Origin: Owenia fusiformis
Taxonomy: Eukaryota; Annelida; Polychaeta; Sabellida; Oweniidae
Assembly (NCBI GenBank): GCA_903813345.2
Contig: CAIIXF020000237.1
Location: 1-25,000, forward strand
Direction of reading: 5' to 3'
Length of the DNA stretch: 25,000 nt
A program made the translations under genes and the position numbers. The notes below the pieces were generated by a model. That model was given only the letters and a program-made list of their open reading frames with translations, made no database searches and was not told the origin of the DNA. This document shows positions 1-10,126 of the stretch, one piece after another (within the stretch, counting starts at the first letter, position 1; each line of letters begins with the position of its first letter).

Positions 1-790
1 AAATTAAGTTTTTCATATTTATTTGATGGTATAGTGTCACTCTTTCTATGATTAACATTGTGTTAAAATTTGGATTGAATTGATTAACTCATTGGAAAGT
101 TAATTTTTTGATTTTTAATTGATGACTTTTCTTCACATGTTTACTCCATTGTTAACATTAATTTAAATCAAATTAAATTTATTAATTTCTTCTAAATATT
201 TATTTTGTAAATATGTTTCAAATAGAAATAGAACAATCAAAATAAAATGTATGTGTGACATTTGTAAGTAATGGAGATGAGAAGGCCAGTAGAACGGTTA
301 ATCCTATTAACTGCCATGCTGTGCATTTTTTGTTTTGTTTGGTTAAGTAATTAACCAGATGGATTGCACATCAAGTTTGGCGAGAATAATCGCGTATAAT
401 ATTTTTTAGAACCCAAATAATACAATATAATTTGATATATTCTGTTTAGATTGGAAAATACTAGAAAATAATATTTTTTAGAATAGAAAAAAATCTAAAT
501 TAACTGCAATCATCATATTTGGATCTCACTTATTTCTAATTATATTATATTAATCTCTATATAATAGAGTATATTATGCTGATTATATTTTTTTCCTTCA
601 TAATATAATATAATAATTACAATACTGAATGGAAATACTGTATTATTACGCATCTTTTTACACAAATATCCGAAAATAAAACATCTCTTTATATATTATT
701 TCATTGATTTCACCAAGTGCAGAGGGTTTCTTTGTAGATAATGAAAATATATGTTAGTCTTGATGAAATATCCAAACCTAAATATATTTT
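1..790. other. AT-rich non-coding stretch
   Basis: Very AT-rich sequence with many poly-A, poly-T and TATA-like runs. No open reading frame of coding character, RNA gene or clear repeat was seen here. Confidence 0.5.
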
Positions 791-795
791 GACAC

Positions 796-1200
796 TTGTC
801 GATGATCGTTGAATGGCCCCCCTGCACTATTTGTAGCACCTTTAAAGGTCAAGGTCATCGAATAAGGTCACCGACTGTGCTATCTAAGTTTCTCCAAGTT
901 CGAGACTACAAATCAATATTTTCAATCAGAAGTCGAAATATACACATTCTAAGGGTTCTACACATATTAGCAATTGACTATCTAATAGAATTTTGTCCCA
1001 GTTTGAGATATAACAGTTCAAAAGTAAAAGAAGGTCAATTTCGAAATTTTTCAAGGTCAAATTTAAGTTCGCTTCAAATTGACCAAATCTTTTTTTAAAT
1101 CATCTACAAGTTCTCAGGAGTTCACATCTGACCTCAAATTTGACATTTGACCCTTAGTTGACCTTCAAATTGTCAAAAATGCCTAAGAGGGCCTCCGTGA
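796..1200. repeat. GGTCA-rich dispersed repeat (copy in reverse orientation)
   Basis: The stretch is dense in GGTCA/TGACC words (for example aaaggtcaaggtca near 846). The segment at about 1070-1110, read on the minus strand, matches the plus-strand segment at about 19927-19970: both have cttgta-atgatttt, a run of A, then gatttggtcaatttgaagc. This marks a dispersed family present in both orientations. The open frame across 796-1098 is low-complexity and has no recognised domain, so it is not called as a gene. Related GGTCA-rich text also occurs at 24870-24990. Confidence 0.5.
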
Positions 1201-2640
1201 GATTGCTTGCAATCTTAAAAGTCTAGTTTTCACATTAATTTCTTACAGATATAGTATCATCTGTCTTACATTCAAATCTGAAATTTCAGGACCATACACA
1301 ATATACTTCTTGAGATACATTGACTTTAAAATGTGAACCAATGGTCTCATGGTCCACATGACGTCACTAAATTGAATTAATCGTGTGAATGCCTTGAAAA
1401 GCTGAAATTGTTCGGTCAATCTGTGTTCTTTGAACAGTTAGACAGGTTATGTTATAATTGACTTTTAATCAATCAAAATATAGAGTTCTTGTGTAGTCTT
1501 CCGTATCAGGAATGCATTACTTTTAGCATTCTGTCCACCAGTCTTTGAAACCATGTCTGAACCCTCTCACCTATAGGATGCCAAGCCTTCTGATAACTAC
1601 AGCTACCTTCAATACATTTCCCTTTGTCTTATTCCATCTTGGAATACTTAGTAATGCCTATAGGAGTCATCGTATGCAATGTCTTAATGCATGTATGATT
1701 TTAACTTGTGTAATTCTGTTTTCCCATTCTTTAACATGTATTCTTTCAATGTTTTCTGCATCAACTCTATTATTTTGAGTCATATTCTCCAATAGTTCAT
1801 AAATTAATATGAGAACTTTGATGACGTCATAAAATCAGGTGATTTGTTCAAGATGTTTGAAGAGTATGTATACGGTCATTCTTTGGCATTTCCAAAGAAA
1901 ATAAGATGAGAAGTATTGGTATAAGATTCATTTTTGCCACGAGAACAATACTAGGAATTGCTTAAATTCAAGTTGATAGTTTATGTAAGTAAATATGGGC
2001 ATGTTTAGTGATATTGTTTAAAAATGATATGGACCGTGATTGGTTCATTATTTTCATAATTAGATATATTTGTGCAAAATGTTTGAACAACCCTTGTACA
2101 TAGATTAAATCTTCTCTGCCGTTGTAACATAAATGTTCTCTCTTTTCCTTGCTTAAAATTAAGATATATTATTAAATAGAATTTTCGGATTCCATTCCGA
2201 ACTTTAAAATTATGTATTTTTTAATATTTGTACAATAATTTCCAGTTTCAGGAATGAATTGGAACTGTGGCTGGAAGATGACAATGGATTTCACAATAAC
2301 ATTTTATGAAGGCCTTCATAATATCAGGTAAATAAGTTCTGTTTTAACCTTCATTAGCACATACAACCTAAATTGCATTTTGGGGTAACTGGAATTATAC
2401 CCCAGATCTAAATGATGACGTTTATGACGACGTATATCACAAATATTCCTGTTAAAGATGCATTATGCCATAGGTTTCTCCCCCAGACAATTAATGATGT
2501 CCTATTGTTATTGCTCATATAATATCTCACATACCATGGATATATCTTGAGAATAACTTTTGGGTATATTATTGCCGAAATATCGGAAATAATCAACAGA
2601 ACAACCAAACTCCAGAATTAAACACAATCGATTCCTCGGC
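1201..2640. other. Anonymous AT-rich stretch
   Basis: No convincing gene. An exon-like segment at about 2249-2330 is bounded by tttcag and gtaaat and is open in one frame, but it has no recognisable protein features and is too short to call. Other frames here are spurious in composition. Confidence 0.4.
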
Positions 2641-2689
2641 TAGCGAGGGAAATCCCCCTTGAGTCACACAAGCGCCTTGAACCAGGCAG

Positions 2690-2856
2690 CCAATCAGGTT
2701 TATGATAAAGAAATTCAACCAATCAGACAATAGGAGGAATTTTCCAGTATATTCAAACTTCAGATTGAATTAATTTCTTCGAAAATAATTAGACCGGCCA
2801 GTACAGTCTCAAAATTAACACTGAAAGAGGGTCATTTGGGACTTCTTATTTGGTAA
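2690..2856 (+). promoter_or_regulatory. Paired CCAAT boxes followed by a splice-donor-like site
   Basis: Two identical CCAATCA motifs lie at 2690-2696 and 2719-2725, 29 bp apart; this is the core bound by NF-Y in animals. About 130 bp downstream, at 2851-2856, the text ttggtaagtag fits a strong 5' splice donor. CCAAT pair, short leader and donor together would suit a promoter with an untranslated first exon on the plus strand. No downstream coding exon was recognised, so this is inference from motifs only. Confidence 0.25.
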
Positions 2857-3174
2857 GTAGATCTGGTATATATGTGGTGAAACTCAATATGCAAAAAAGT
2901 CCAGAGGGGTATTGATTGTGCTATCCTATGGCATAGAGCCTCTTTAATTCATCATATATTCCTGGCGTCGGGATATTAAACAAATACTGGATGATCAGGA
3001 GCTGGATATGGCAGAATACCTATTCGAGAAAAAATATTGGGCGAGGCGGCAGCCGATTTTACATATTTGTATGGATTATTAGATCTTAGTTTTTCAGCTT
3101 TTAGATTTTGTGATTTTAGATTTTTTAGATTTCACTGAATATATGATACAAATTTCACGTCACATGGTGAAGTG

Positions 3175-3188
3175 GTTGCCATGGAAAT
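3175..3188 (+). promoter_or_regulatory. X-box-like motif
   Basis: GTTGCCATGGAAAT resembles the palindromic X-box recognised by RFX-family transcription factors. Related motifs lie at 3577, 3730, 17139 and 19138. It may simply be part of a repeat. Confidence 0.25.
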
Positions 3189-3416
3189 GGGTAAAACATG
3201 CTCTTTGGGTGTCAATTTTCAGGCCAATTTTTCAGGACTGACAGAGTCATTTCATGCATATTTTGTCACCAATGTGTTAGGATGGATTAAACTATAAATA
3301 TAACACTTTTATTATATATTAGCAACAATTCTATGTAAAGATCAGTCCACAATATCTCGGATTTTGGCCTTGTATTGGTCCAGGACTTATACAGGGGTCT
3401 ATTTCATAGACTCGAG

Positions 3417-3640
3417 CTCCCACATTGGATAGATGCTATAACTTTTGAGATAATGGAGATACAAATCCCGACCCCCACATTGGATGGATGCTATAACTTT
3501 TGAAATAAGGGAGATATATGTCTTATTATTTCTGATCTTTTATTGAATTATTACTTTGGGAGCTGAAATTTGATTGGTTACCATGGTAACTAGAGTTTTG
3601 TTGAATTTGGACCTCCTCAATTGATAAATGCTATAACGTT
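3417..3640 (+). repeat. Short tandem repeat, 55-bp offset, with a diverged third copy
   Basis: The motif cccacattggat-g-atgctataacttttga begins near 3419 and again near 3474, offset 55 bp, each followed by an ATAA-GGAGATA tail. A diverged third copy (ttgataaatgctataacgtttga) starts near 3619. The stretch between the second and third copies holds a perfect 14-bp palindrome at 3577-3590. Confidence 0.6.
3577..3590. promoter_or_regulatory. Perfect palindromic X-box-like motif
   Basis: GTTACCATGGTAAC is a perfect 14-bp palindrome and a full match to the symmetric form of the RFX X-box. A near copy, ATTGCCATGGTAAC, sits 150 bp downstream at 3730-3743. Occupancy is not shown; the motif may be carried by a dispersed repeat. 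Confidence 0.3.
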
Positions 3641-3856
3641 TGAATTTAAGCAGAATTTAATCATTTCAGATCTTAAAAAATAATTAGATTTGTGTATTGT
3701 ATTAGACTTTGGAGTTTAGCATTTACTTGATTGCCATGGTAACCATGTTTCGTCGTCATGGTGCCCTTAAGTTTTTATTTCAGTCTTACCTTCATTTGAG
3801 GATGGTCAATTCACAACATGTAATACCAAAATACTCAAAATTTATGGAATTTATTT

Positions 3857-4895
3857 TGTATCAAAATTGGACATTACATGATGTATGGGAAAAATCGAAC
3901 TATATGATGCGATACTCGAACCATATGATTCGAAACTCGCATCATACTATGCGAAATACGCATCATTATATGCGAAACTCGCATCATCGTGTGCCATTTT
4001 CAATCCATGTTATACCAACAGTTAATTTTCTTACATAACTTATTTTCATTCACACACGCACTGGTTGTATCAAGTGTCACACAAAGAGTTAGCACTATCT
4101 CAAATCACTTTCCAAAAATCCAAAAGCAATGTTGAAATGTCACACGGATTGTGTTATAAGTTGCATGGAATACTGAAAGAATTACACATGGATCAAAGTA
4201 AATTTCGAACGAACGTGTCAATTTTACACACGCATTGAGTTCAAACTCGCAGAGGATGGCTCCCGCTCGCATAGGCTGTCACAAACAAGTTGCACTTCAC
4301 ACAAGGTGCGAGATTTGAAGTCACGTGATATTTACATCCTGATTTCTACAATATGGCGCCCTTCGTTGAAATGTGATAAAATGTAAATTTTAAATTAAAA
4401 ATATATAATAGGATACCCCAGGCCCTAGTCTGGGGAGACGTAGAGTGGCCATATATTGAGAAACTACAAACTAGATCTTTTTATCTTTTTGCCGCGCTGA
4501 TGTGTTATTTCGTTCAGTGCAAAGGTAACGCGAGATTTAGAACAAAATCTCGAACATCTCTAGAAAGCAATTTATGTTACATCAAGGTGTGTGATCGGTA
4601 CATCAAGGTGTGTGATCGGTACATCAAGGTGTGTGATCGGCACATCATGGTTTGTGAAGGGGAAAACGTTTGTGCGAGCCGCACAAGAGTTTGTTCGACT
4701 TGTGTACCCTGTTCGATGTCATTTTTAAACAATGCATACACAAATACGCATGTACAAGTGTGATTTTACAAACATAAAGTGTACAAACTCGAACAAACCG
4801 TGTATGAAATCACACGGATTGTGTATGTATTCTGCTAAACGCTATCCTATGTGTTTGAGATATCACATAAATATAAGATGTCCAATTTTGATACA
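3857..4895. repeat. About 1.04 kb segment bounded by inverted repeats
   Basis: An 18-bp perfect inverted repeat (tgtatcaaaattggacat at 3857-3874; its complement at 4878-4895) bounds the segment, with weaker similarity extending outward on both sides. The interior is unlike its surroundings. It is built of repeated CG-containing words: cgaaactcgcatcat-type units of about 22-24 bp at about 3940-4000, cacacggattgtgt at 4142 and again near 4811, and a 21-bp tandem repeat at 4578-4660. It may be a non-autonomous foldback element. Target duplications were not identified. Confidence 0.4.
4578..4660 (+). repeat. 21-bp tandem repeat, three exact units plus one diverged
   Basis: The unit tacatcaaggtgtgtgatcgg occurs at 4578-4598, 4599-4619 and 4620-4640 without change. 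A diverged unit follows at 4641-4660. The frame open through it (4500-4763) owes its openness to the 21-bp period being a multiple of three, so it is not called coding. Confidence 0.85.
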
Positions 4896-5218
4896 GTTTT
4901 AACACCATAGAAATTATCATTTTGCTCTTAATTTCAGCAATTTAACCTGTATGTCTGACAATGTAGTCTCATTCCATTCCACTAGTTCTCACACATATTC
5001 TGACTCCCAACTTGTTTTTACTCATCTTTATTGTTTTCATCTTCCAAAATTGCCTCTTTATTCAAAATATCAACAATTTCTATTCTAGAGAAGGATTCTT
5101 TTGACCATGTTTGTGTTAAGGATTCCTCAGGGAATTAACAGTTCAGTCATGCAGTGTTGGGCTTGGTAGAGCTGGGTTTAGGCTGATGGGAATGTGTCCA
5201 TACATAGGTTTTCAAATG

Positions 5219-5813
5219 TGAAAGAAAATGTCAACACCTTCATAAGGTAGGGCAGCACTGTTCTGTTTTGTTCTGTATCTCATGGGAAACAGCTCATCTC
5301 CTTATCCATTAGTGGCAGTTAGTTTTCTATTTCTGCTGTATTTTTGCAGGTGAACAATTCAACTTTGGATTTTATGGTATCAGGAATTCCTATATTGTTT
5401 CCTATTGAAGAAAACAACTTTAAAAATTGTTTGTCTTCCGTCTTTCCTTTTCCTTTGTTCAGAAAGGCACTGGTGGAATCTGATCCGATAAACGCATTGA
5501 AGGCTAATATAGCTTCACACAGTACTTGGTCCTAGGTTTGCAGCTACAGGGGTTTGGTTGAGCTTCTGACATCTAATGGGACAGAGTTCACATCATTTGA
5601 GGTTCTTAATGTTGTTTTCTTCAATAGGAAACAATATAGAAATTCCTGACACAATAAAATCCAAAGTTGAATTGTTCATCTGTAAAAGTACAGCAGAATT
5701 ACAAAAATACATTTGTAACTTACATCAATAGATAACGATATGAGCTGTTTCACATAAGATATTCTCCAAAACAGAACAGTGCTGCCCTCACTTATGGAGG
5801 TGTTGACATTTCA
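5219..5813. repeat. Long hairpin: ~210-bp inverted arms around a ~175-bp spacer
   Basis: The left arm (about 5219-5425) and right arm (about 5601-5813) are reverse complements with high identity along their length. Landmarks are atgtcaacacc at 5227 against ggtgttgacat at 5799, gggcagcactgttctgtttt against aaaacagaacagtgctgccc, and ttcctattgaagaaaacaac against gttgttttcttcaataggaa. The arms include a pyrimidine-rich tract ending in tttttgcag at about 5350, like a 3' splice site, followed by exon-like text. No terminal target duplication was recognised. It could be a MITE or an inverted duplication of a transcribed segment. Confidence 0.75.
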
Positions 5814-6471
5814 TCTCTTCCCATCTTTCAAGATTGGTCTTCACTGTTTTATAGCATCTAATATAATGCAATGAATTAAATGATGAACTCTTCCACCTTG
5901 TAATGATTGCTCATTATGACATTTGATGGCAATGGTCGGATTTGGGAATGGTCGTGAAAAATATGTTGCCCCTCACTTGTTGTACATGTATGGCATTGAT
6001 CTAGTATATATCCTCAATGTGAGGTTGTTTTTGGTTGTTTTCCTCGAAGATCTGCCTTCTTCTCGAGGAACATTTTTGAATGGCCATGTTTTCATATTTG
6101 GATATTTGGTATGGCACTGGTCCTATATTTGGGCATTTGGTATGGCTTTTGGGCATTATTTTGGTTGATATCGGAACACATTCAAATTTGAAAGATTGGA
6201 TAGGAACATATCAGCCTAGGACCCCAGCCAAATTTTATATACAGTGAACCCACAGGGACCAGTCTTAACCCATTCTGCCTAGTCCAATACTGCATGAAGG
6301 GACTATATCCCCTGAGGATCCAGAATGGTCAAAACAATCCTTCACTCCAACAGATATTGTTGTCAAGAGGAAATTGTGCTAAATGAAAACAGTAATGATG
6401 AGTACAAATGAACAAGTTAGGAGTCAGAACTTTTGTAAGATCTAGTAGTATGGAATAAGGCAATATTGTCA
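5814..6471. other. Anonymous stretch with a minor repeated word
   Basis: No gene recognised. At about 6095-6160 the phrase tttggtatggc occurs twice within a loosely repeated ~30-bp text, which keeps one frame open (5923-6168). The translation is aromatic-rich and low complexity, without family features. Confidence 0.4.
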
Positions 6472-6708
6472 ACTTTCAGTCAAAATCCTTGGGACATGGG
6501 GCCTTTATCGTAGATTTAGTCAATGATGCAACTCTTAGTAGAAGATGTGCCATATAGGGAATGGAAGCTGTTTGTCAGACGTATCATTTTCTTCAATAAA
6601 CCCTGAGATAGTCAGGTTAGATTTGTGACGACACAGTGGCAAAGTTAGACTAGCATATTTAGACATATTTGGGGTAGGGCAAATTAACCCTTTCTAGCCT
6701 AAATGGAT

Positions 6709-7425
6709 AAAGGAGCACGTGGGTTATCGCAAACAATTTCAGAAGGTTATATCTTGGATTATGACTATTTTCTGACAATGAAGACAAGTTTATCTTTTAG
6801 ATCAATTCATTATCTCAAAGAAAATTATGCACATAATAATAAATTCAAACAAACTCGGAGATATTTAACTAACAATTAACCCATTAACATACTTTTTCAA
6901 AGATGTTGACCCCATTTTCACCAAAAATGCAATCATTTTACAATGTTTAGTGCATTACTATTCTTTATTTTGATGTATCAAATAGTTCCTGAAAGAAAAA
7001 ACTAAATTGCATTAAGATAAGTGTTCCCCATGTTATTTTTCCATTGAAAAATCTCATGCTATCCATTGGTTTCAGTTCATTTTTGGTCATCCAAATTGAA
7101 TATCTTTAAAGTCCCTGGAGCAATCAAATTTTCCTTTTAGGAAATCGAACATGTCTCAAAGCACATTCTAATTATGCATTTAACAATATAATAATAGGTT
7201 GCATTTTGGGTGAAAATTAGGTCAACATTTTTGAAAAAGTATGTTGCATTGGTCCATTGCCCCTTCAATATCACTTCGGTCTGATTAACTAAATTATCAT
7301 TAAATATACTTTTCTTGAAGATAATGAATGGATCTAAAAGATACACCCATGTTCATGATCAGAATATATTCATAATTTTAACTACAATCGTTTGAAATTG
7401 TTTGCGATAACCTACGTGCTCCTTT
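6709..7425. mobile_element. Non-autonomous foldback DNA transposon with 32-bp terminal inverted repeats
   Basis: The ends are inverted repeats (6709-6740 and 7394-7425) identical at 31 of 32 positions, starting AAAGGAGCACGT. Inner segments are also inverted: about 6885-6932 pairs with about 7199-7245 (catactttttcaaa against its complement), and a tatcttttagatc segment pairs likewise, so the whole 717 bp can fold into one long imperfect hairpin. It interrupts a repeat unit whose uninterrupted copies read ggataattttttcacat at 10680 and ggataatttttttt at 11463. No transposase ORF is present. A clean target-site duplication cannot be read because the junction is an A/T run. Confidence 0.8.
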
Positions 7426-7562
7426 TTCACATATTCAGCCAGTTCCGACGTTTTTATGCATTTTTCAACTAAAAATGATTTATTTGCCAAAAAAAGTTGC
7501 AGAGACAAAAATCAGTGTGATGTCATAAAACATTATTCGAACATGACTGTATTCACGCCTTC

Positions 7563-7568
7563 TATAAA
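7563..7568 (+). promoter_or_regulatory. Putative TATA box of the Crypton gene
   Basis: TATAAA lies 158 bp upstream of the chosen start codon and inside the mobile element, so the element would carry its own promoter. A transcription start near 7590-7600 and a leader of about 125 nt are inferred. Confidence 0.35.
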
Positions 7569-7720
7569 CTGTAAACAAAGTCAATGCTTCAGATGGGTTA
7601 TATTCGAGATCAAATCCCGGCTCTGTACTCGTTGTGTTTCGTTCAGTGCACTCAGTGAAGTTTAGGCTGTTCCGTTCTTTTCGCATACCCCTCTCGTCTG
7701 CAAAATCAAACAAAATCAAA

Positions 7721-9609
7721 ATGGCAAAAAATTGTCCAGACCCCAAATTTTCAATCGGAGATTTCGTAACTTGCAACCTGAAACACCCCGATGGAAACTA
7801 TAAGATTGAAAATCAGCTGGGGTATGTTACTAATGTTTCAAACAACACTGGAACAAACAGATACACTGTATTTCTTATAGACAAACAGCTCTCTATGGAT
7901 TTCGCAACATGGAATTTACACTTACAGGCCTGCTTAGATTTGATTGAAGATTTTGATGCAGATGTTTTCGATGATGAGTTAAACGATTTAGGCGAAGTGG
8001 ATATAAAGGATATACTTGTAAGTTCCCCGGAAGTGAAAGTCAAACGCCATAGTGAAGTAGAAGAAGCAGAAATCAACAGCTTACAAGACTGTAGAGAGGA
8101 GCCCTCCACAAAAGCAGCCACAAGATGGAGTGTAAATATTTTCAAAGGTAAGTTCGACTGCCAAATAATTCAAAGATATCAAGATCACTTTATATATAGT
8201 CCAAAGTGTGGATTGTGATCGAGATGCAATGTGATACTTTCTACTTTTTTTCTTATTTTTTATTTTTTATCATTTATTTTTCATGATTCTTTTTGTTTTG
8301 GCTAGATAGATCTACAGATTTTTTGTATTTTCAGGTTGGCTGGCAGAAAATGAGGAAGCAGTGACATTTGAGGCAATGACACCTGATGAATTGAACACTA
8401 CATTAAAGAAATTCTATGCTTCTGTGAGAACATGTAAAGGCGAAGTGTACAGTAAGTCTGGATTAGTCGCTATACGTGCAGGACTGCAGCGACATCTGAT
8501 TAACCATGACATAAAAATGAACATAATTGTTGACAGGGACTTTCAGTCTGCCAATAATGTATTGAAAGGAATACTGAAGAAAATAAGACGTGATGGAAAT
8601 GACAAAACTACGCATAAACCCGCCATTAGTGATTCAGATATGATGAAACTGAACAGTTATTTTGCCGATTGGAAAGTTAACTCGACAGTATTGGTGAGAA
8701 AAGTGTTCTTTGACATATGTCTACATTTTGGTAGAAGGGGCAGAGAAGGTTTACGAAAACTCGATGTGAATTCGTTTGAAGTAAAAGTTGATGAAAATGG
8801 ACAAAAATATGTTGAGCAAACATTTAATGAATACGACAAAACCCATAAAGGGGTAGATCCAAGAGAAACAAATAAAAGTCCTATCATGGCAGCAAGTGAG
8901 TGTGTGGAGTCATTTGAGTTCTACCTATCTAAAGTTAACGAGAAATGCAACAGCTTCTTCCAGACACCTGACACTGTGACCAAAGATAGGCTTAATGGAT
9001 CATGGTACATGAACAGGTATGTAATAATGGATTTATTTTGGCAATGTGGATTTTTTTATCATATGCAATAAATGAACAAATGTTTGCCAGGCTCGTACAC
9101 TCTATTTGATCATGACTAGAGCCATTTAGTATTTTATCCAAAAATCCATATGAAAATTGTTTTGATAGAAAATTTCAATGCCAGTTCAAGAGACATTTGT
9201 ATATTATTTCAGACCCCTTGGTCACAACAAGCTAGCCTCAATGATGGCGACTATATCAGAGGCTGCTTGTCTGTCACGCAAATATACAAACCATTGTATT
9301 CGAGCGACATGCGTCACTCTTCTGGATCGTGCGGGTGTAAAAGACCGTGACATTATGTTGGTAACTGGTCATAGAAACCCAAGCAGCCTTAAGCACTATG
9401 CACAGGCTCCTACTATAGAGAAGAAGACAGATCTGTCAAATGTGCTTCATTGTAGAAAAGCACTTGTACCACCTAATCAAGGAGATATGTCAGTGCCACT
9501 TACTAGTATTACACCAGGAGGAACTGTAGTAGCAAACAGCAGTGCTACAAGTAGTGCTACACACAACAATTTTCAAAATTGTCAGGTTGCCATAAATTAT
9601 TATAACTAA
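7721..9609 (+). CDS. Crypton-type tyrosine recombinase (KIAA1958-like / DUF3504), three exons
   Basis: Join 7721-8147, 8335-9016, 9213-9609: 1506 nt, 501 residues plus TAA. Both introns are GT-AG (gtaagt...tttcag, 187 bp; gtatgt...tttcag, 196 bp) and split codons join in frame, giving FKGWLAENEE and WYMNRPLGHNKL. The start at 7721 has a good Kozak context (aaaATGG). Residues 1-120 are acidic and contain a possible SH3/chromo-like segment (about 10-66, FSIGDFV...GYV). Residues ~135-260 form the SAM-like DNA-binding part (RWSVNIFKGWL, YSKSGLVAIRAGL). The catalytic part shows the Arg cluster GRRGREGLR (275-283), lysines at 311/314, H397-x-x-R400, GH at 422-423 and nucleophile Tyr432. It is expected to cut and rejoin DNA for element movement, in the nucleus. 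A domesticated host gene of this family is possible, but flanking empty sites favour an element-borne gene. Confidence 0.88.
8148..8334 (+). other. Intron 1 of the Crypton recombinase gene
   Basis: Donor aaag|gtaagt and acceptor tttttgtattttcag| frame a 187-bp AT-rich intron with a T-rich 3' part. It splits a glycine codon (phase 1). An in-frame TGA at 8216-8218 would end translation if it were retained. Confidence 0.85.
9017..9212 (+). other. Intron 2 of the Crypton recombinase gene
   Basis: Donor aacag|gtatgt and acceptor tatattatttcag| frame a 196-bp intron that splits an arginine codon (phase 2). Retention would stop translation at 9069-9071 and remove the H-x-x-R, GH and Tyr residues, leaving a DNA-binding but catalytically dead protein. 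Confidence 0.85.
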
Positions 9610-9954
9610 AACTGATAAACTGAAGAACTGATAAACAATGATAAGGACCAAGAGACATAGGCCAAGATTACTGTACATGAGTTGTAACTTTATTGTTTTT
9701 TTGTATTTATTACTTTATGGCTAATACAAGTTACAATGTTTACTAAAATGTCAGAAGTTTTGTTTACATGTTTGCTTTTTAAATGCCTCAATAGATGGCG
9801 AAAGCAAAATTAATTCAAATAGTATAGAGGGCGTAAGAACTTAGCAAAATGCAGTGATAACTCCGTTATATGGATATCCGCCGTGATCTTTTTGATTCTG
9901 GGCAATATAGAATTAATTTCAATGATTATCAGTGTAGTAGATATGCGTGAAACC

Positions 9955-9960
9955 AATAAA
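9955..9960 (+). terminator. Poly(A) signal of the Crypton gene
   Basis: AATAAA occurs 346 bp downstream of the TAA stop, still inside the element, and is the first canonical hexamer after the coding region. Confidence 0.4.
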
Positions 9961-10126
9961 ATAGGCCGAAATGTCAATTAAAAAACTTAAGTCGGGGTCA
10001 AGAGGTAAGTAAACAAATTGGAACAGCCAAACGCCTAACCGGAAGTAGAAATGAAAAAATTGGAAATGAACAACGAAATTGAAGATTTTGCATTATTCTG
10101 GTGAGTTTTCATGTTCGAATCGTAAG

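Noticed and set aside
846-860. Nuclear-receptor response element (tcaaggtca)
   Set aside because: It lies in a GGTCA-rich repeat with many such words and no nearby gene, so a specific regulatory role is not supported.
2249-2331. Exon-like segment bounded by tttcag and gtaaat, open in one frame
   Set aside because: It is too short, with no recognisable domain and no matching neighbour exon. Such bounded segments are expected by chance in AT-rich DNA.
4500-4763. Open frame with repeated YIKVCDR units
   Set aside because: It is explained by a 21-bp tandem repeat whose period is a multiple of three. There is no other coding evidence.
5344-5535. 63-codon plus-strand frame
   Set aside because: It runs along the left arm of the long hairpin and past it. 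The matching text in the right arm is not open, so the frame is probably incidental.
7813-8145. 110-codon minus-strand frame
   Set aside because: It is antisense to exon 1 of the recombinase gene. The plus strand has the domain and splice evidence.
10109-10120. Possible tRNA or SINE B-box (ttcgaatc)
   Set aside because: There is no matching A-box, no cloverleaf and no 3' tail. The word is better explained as part of the 12-bp inverted match with 7535-7546.
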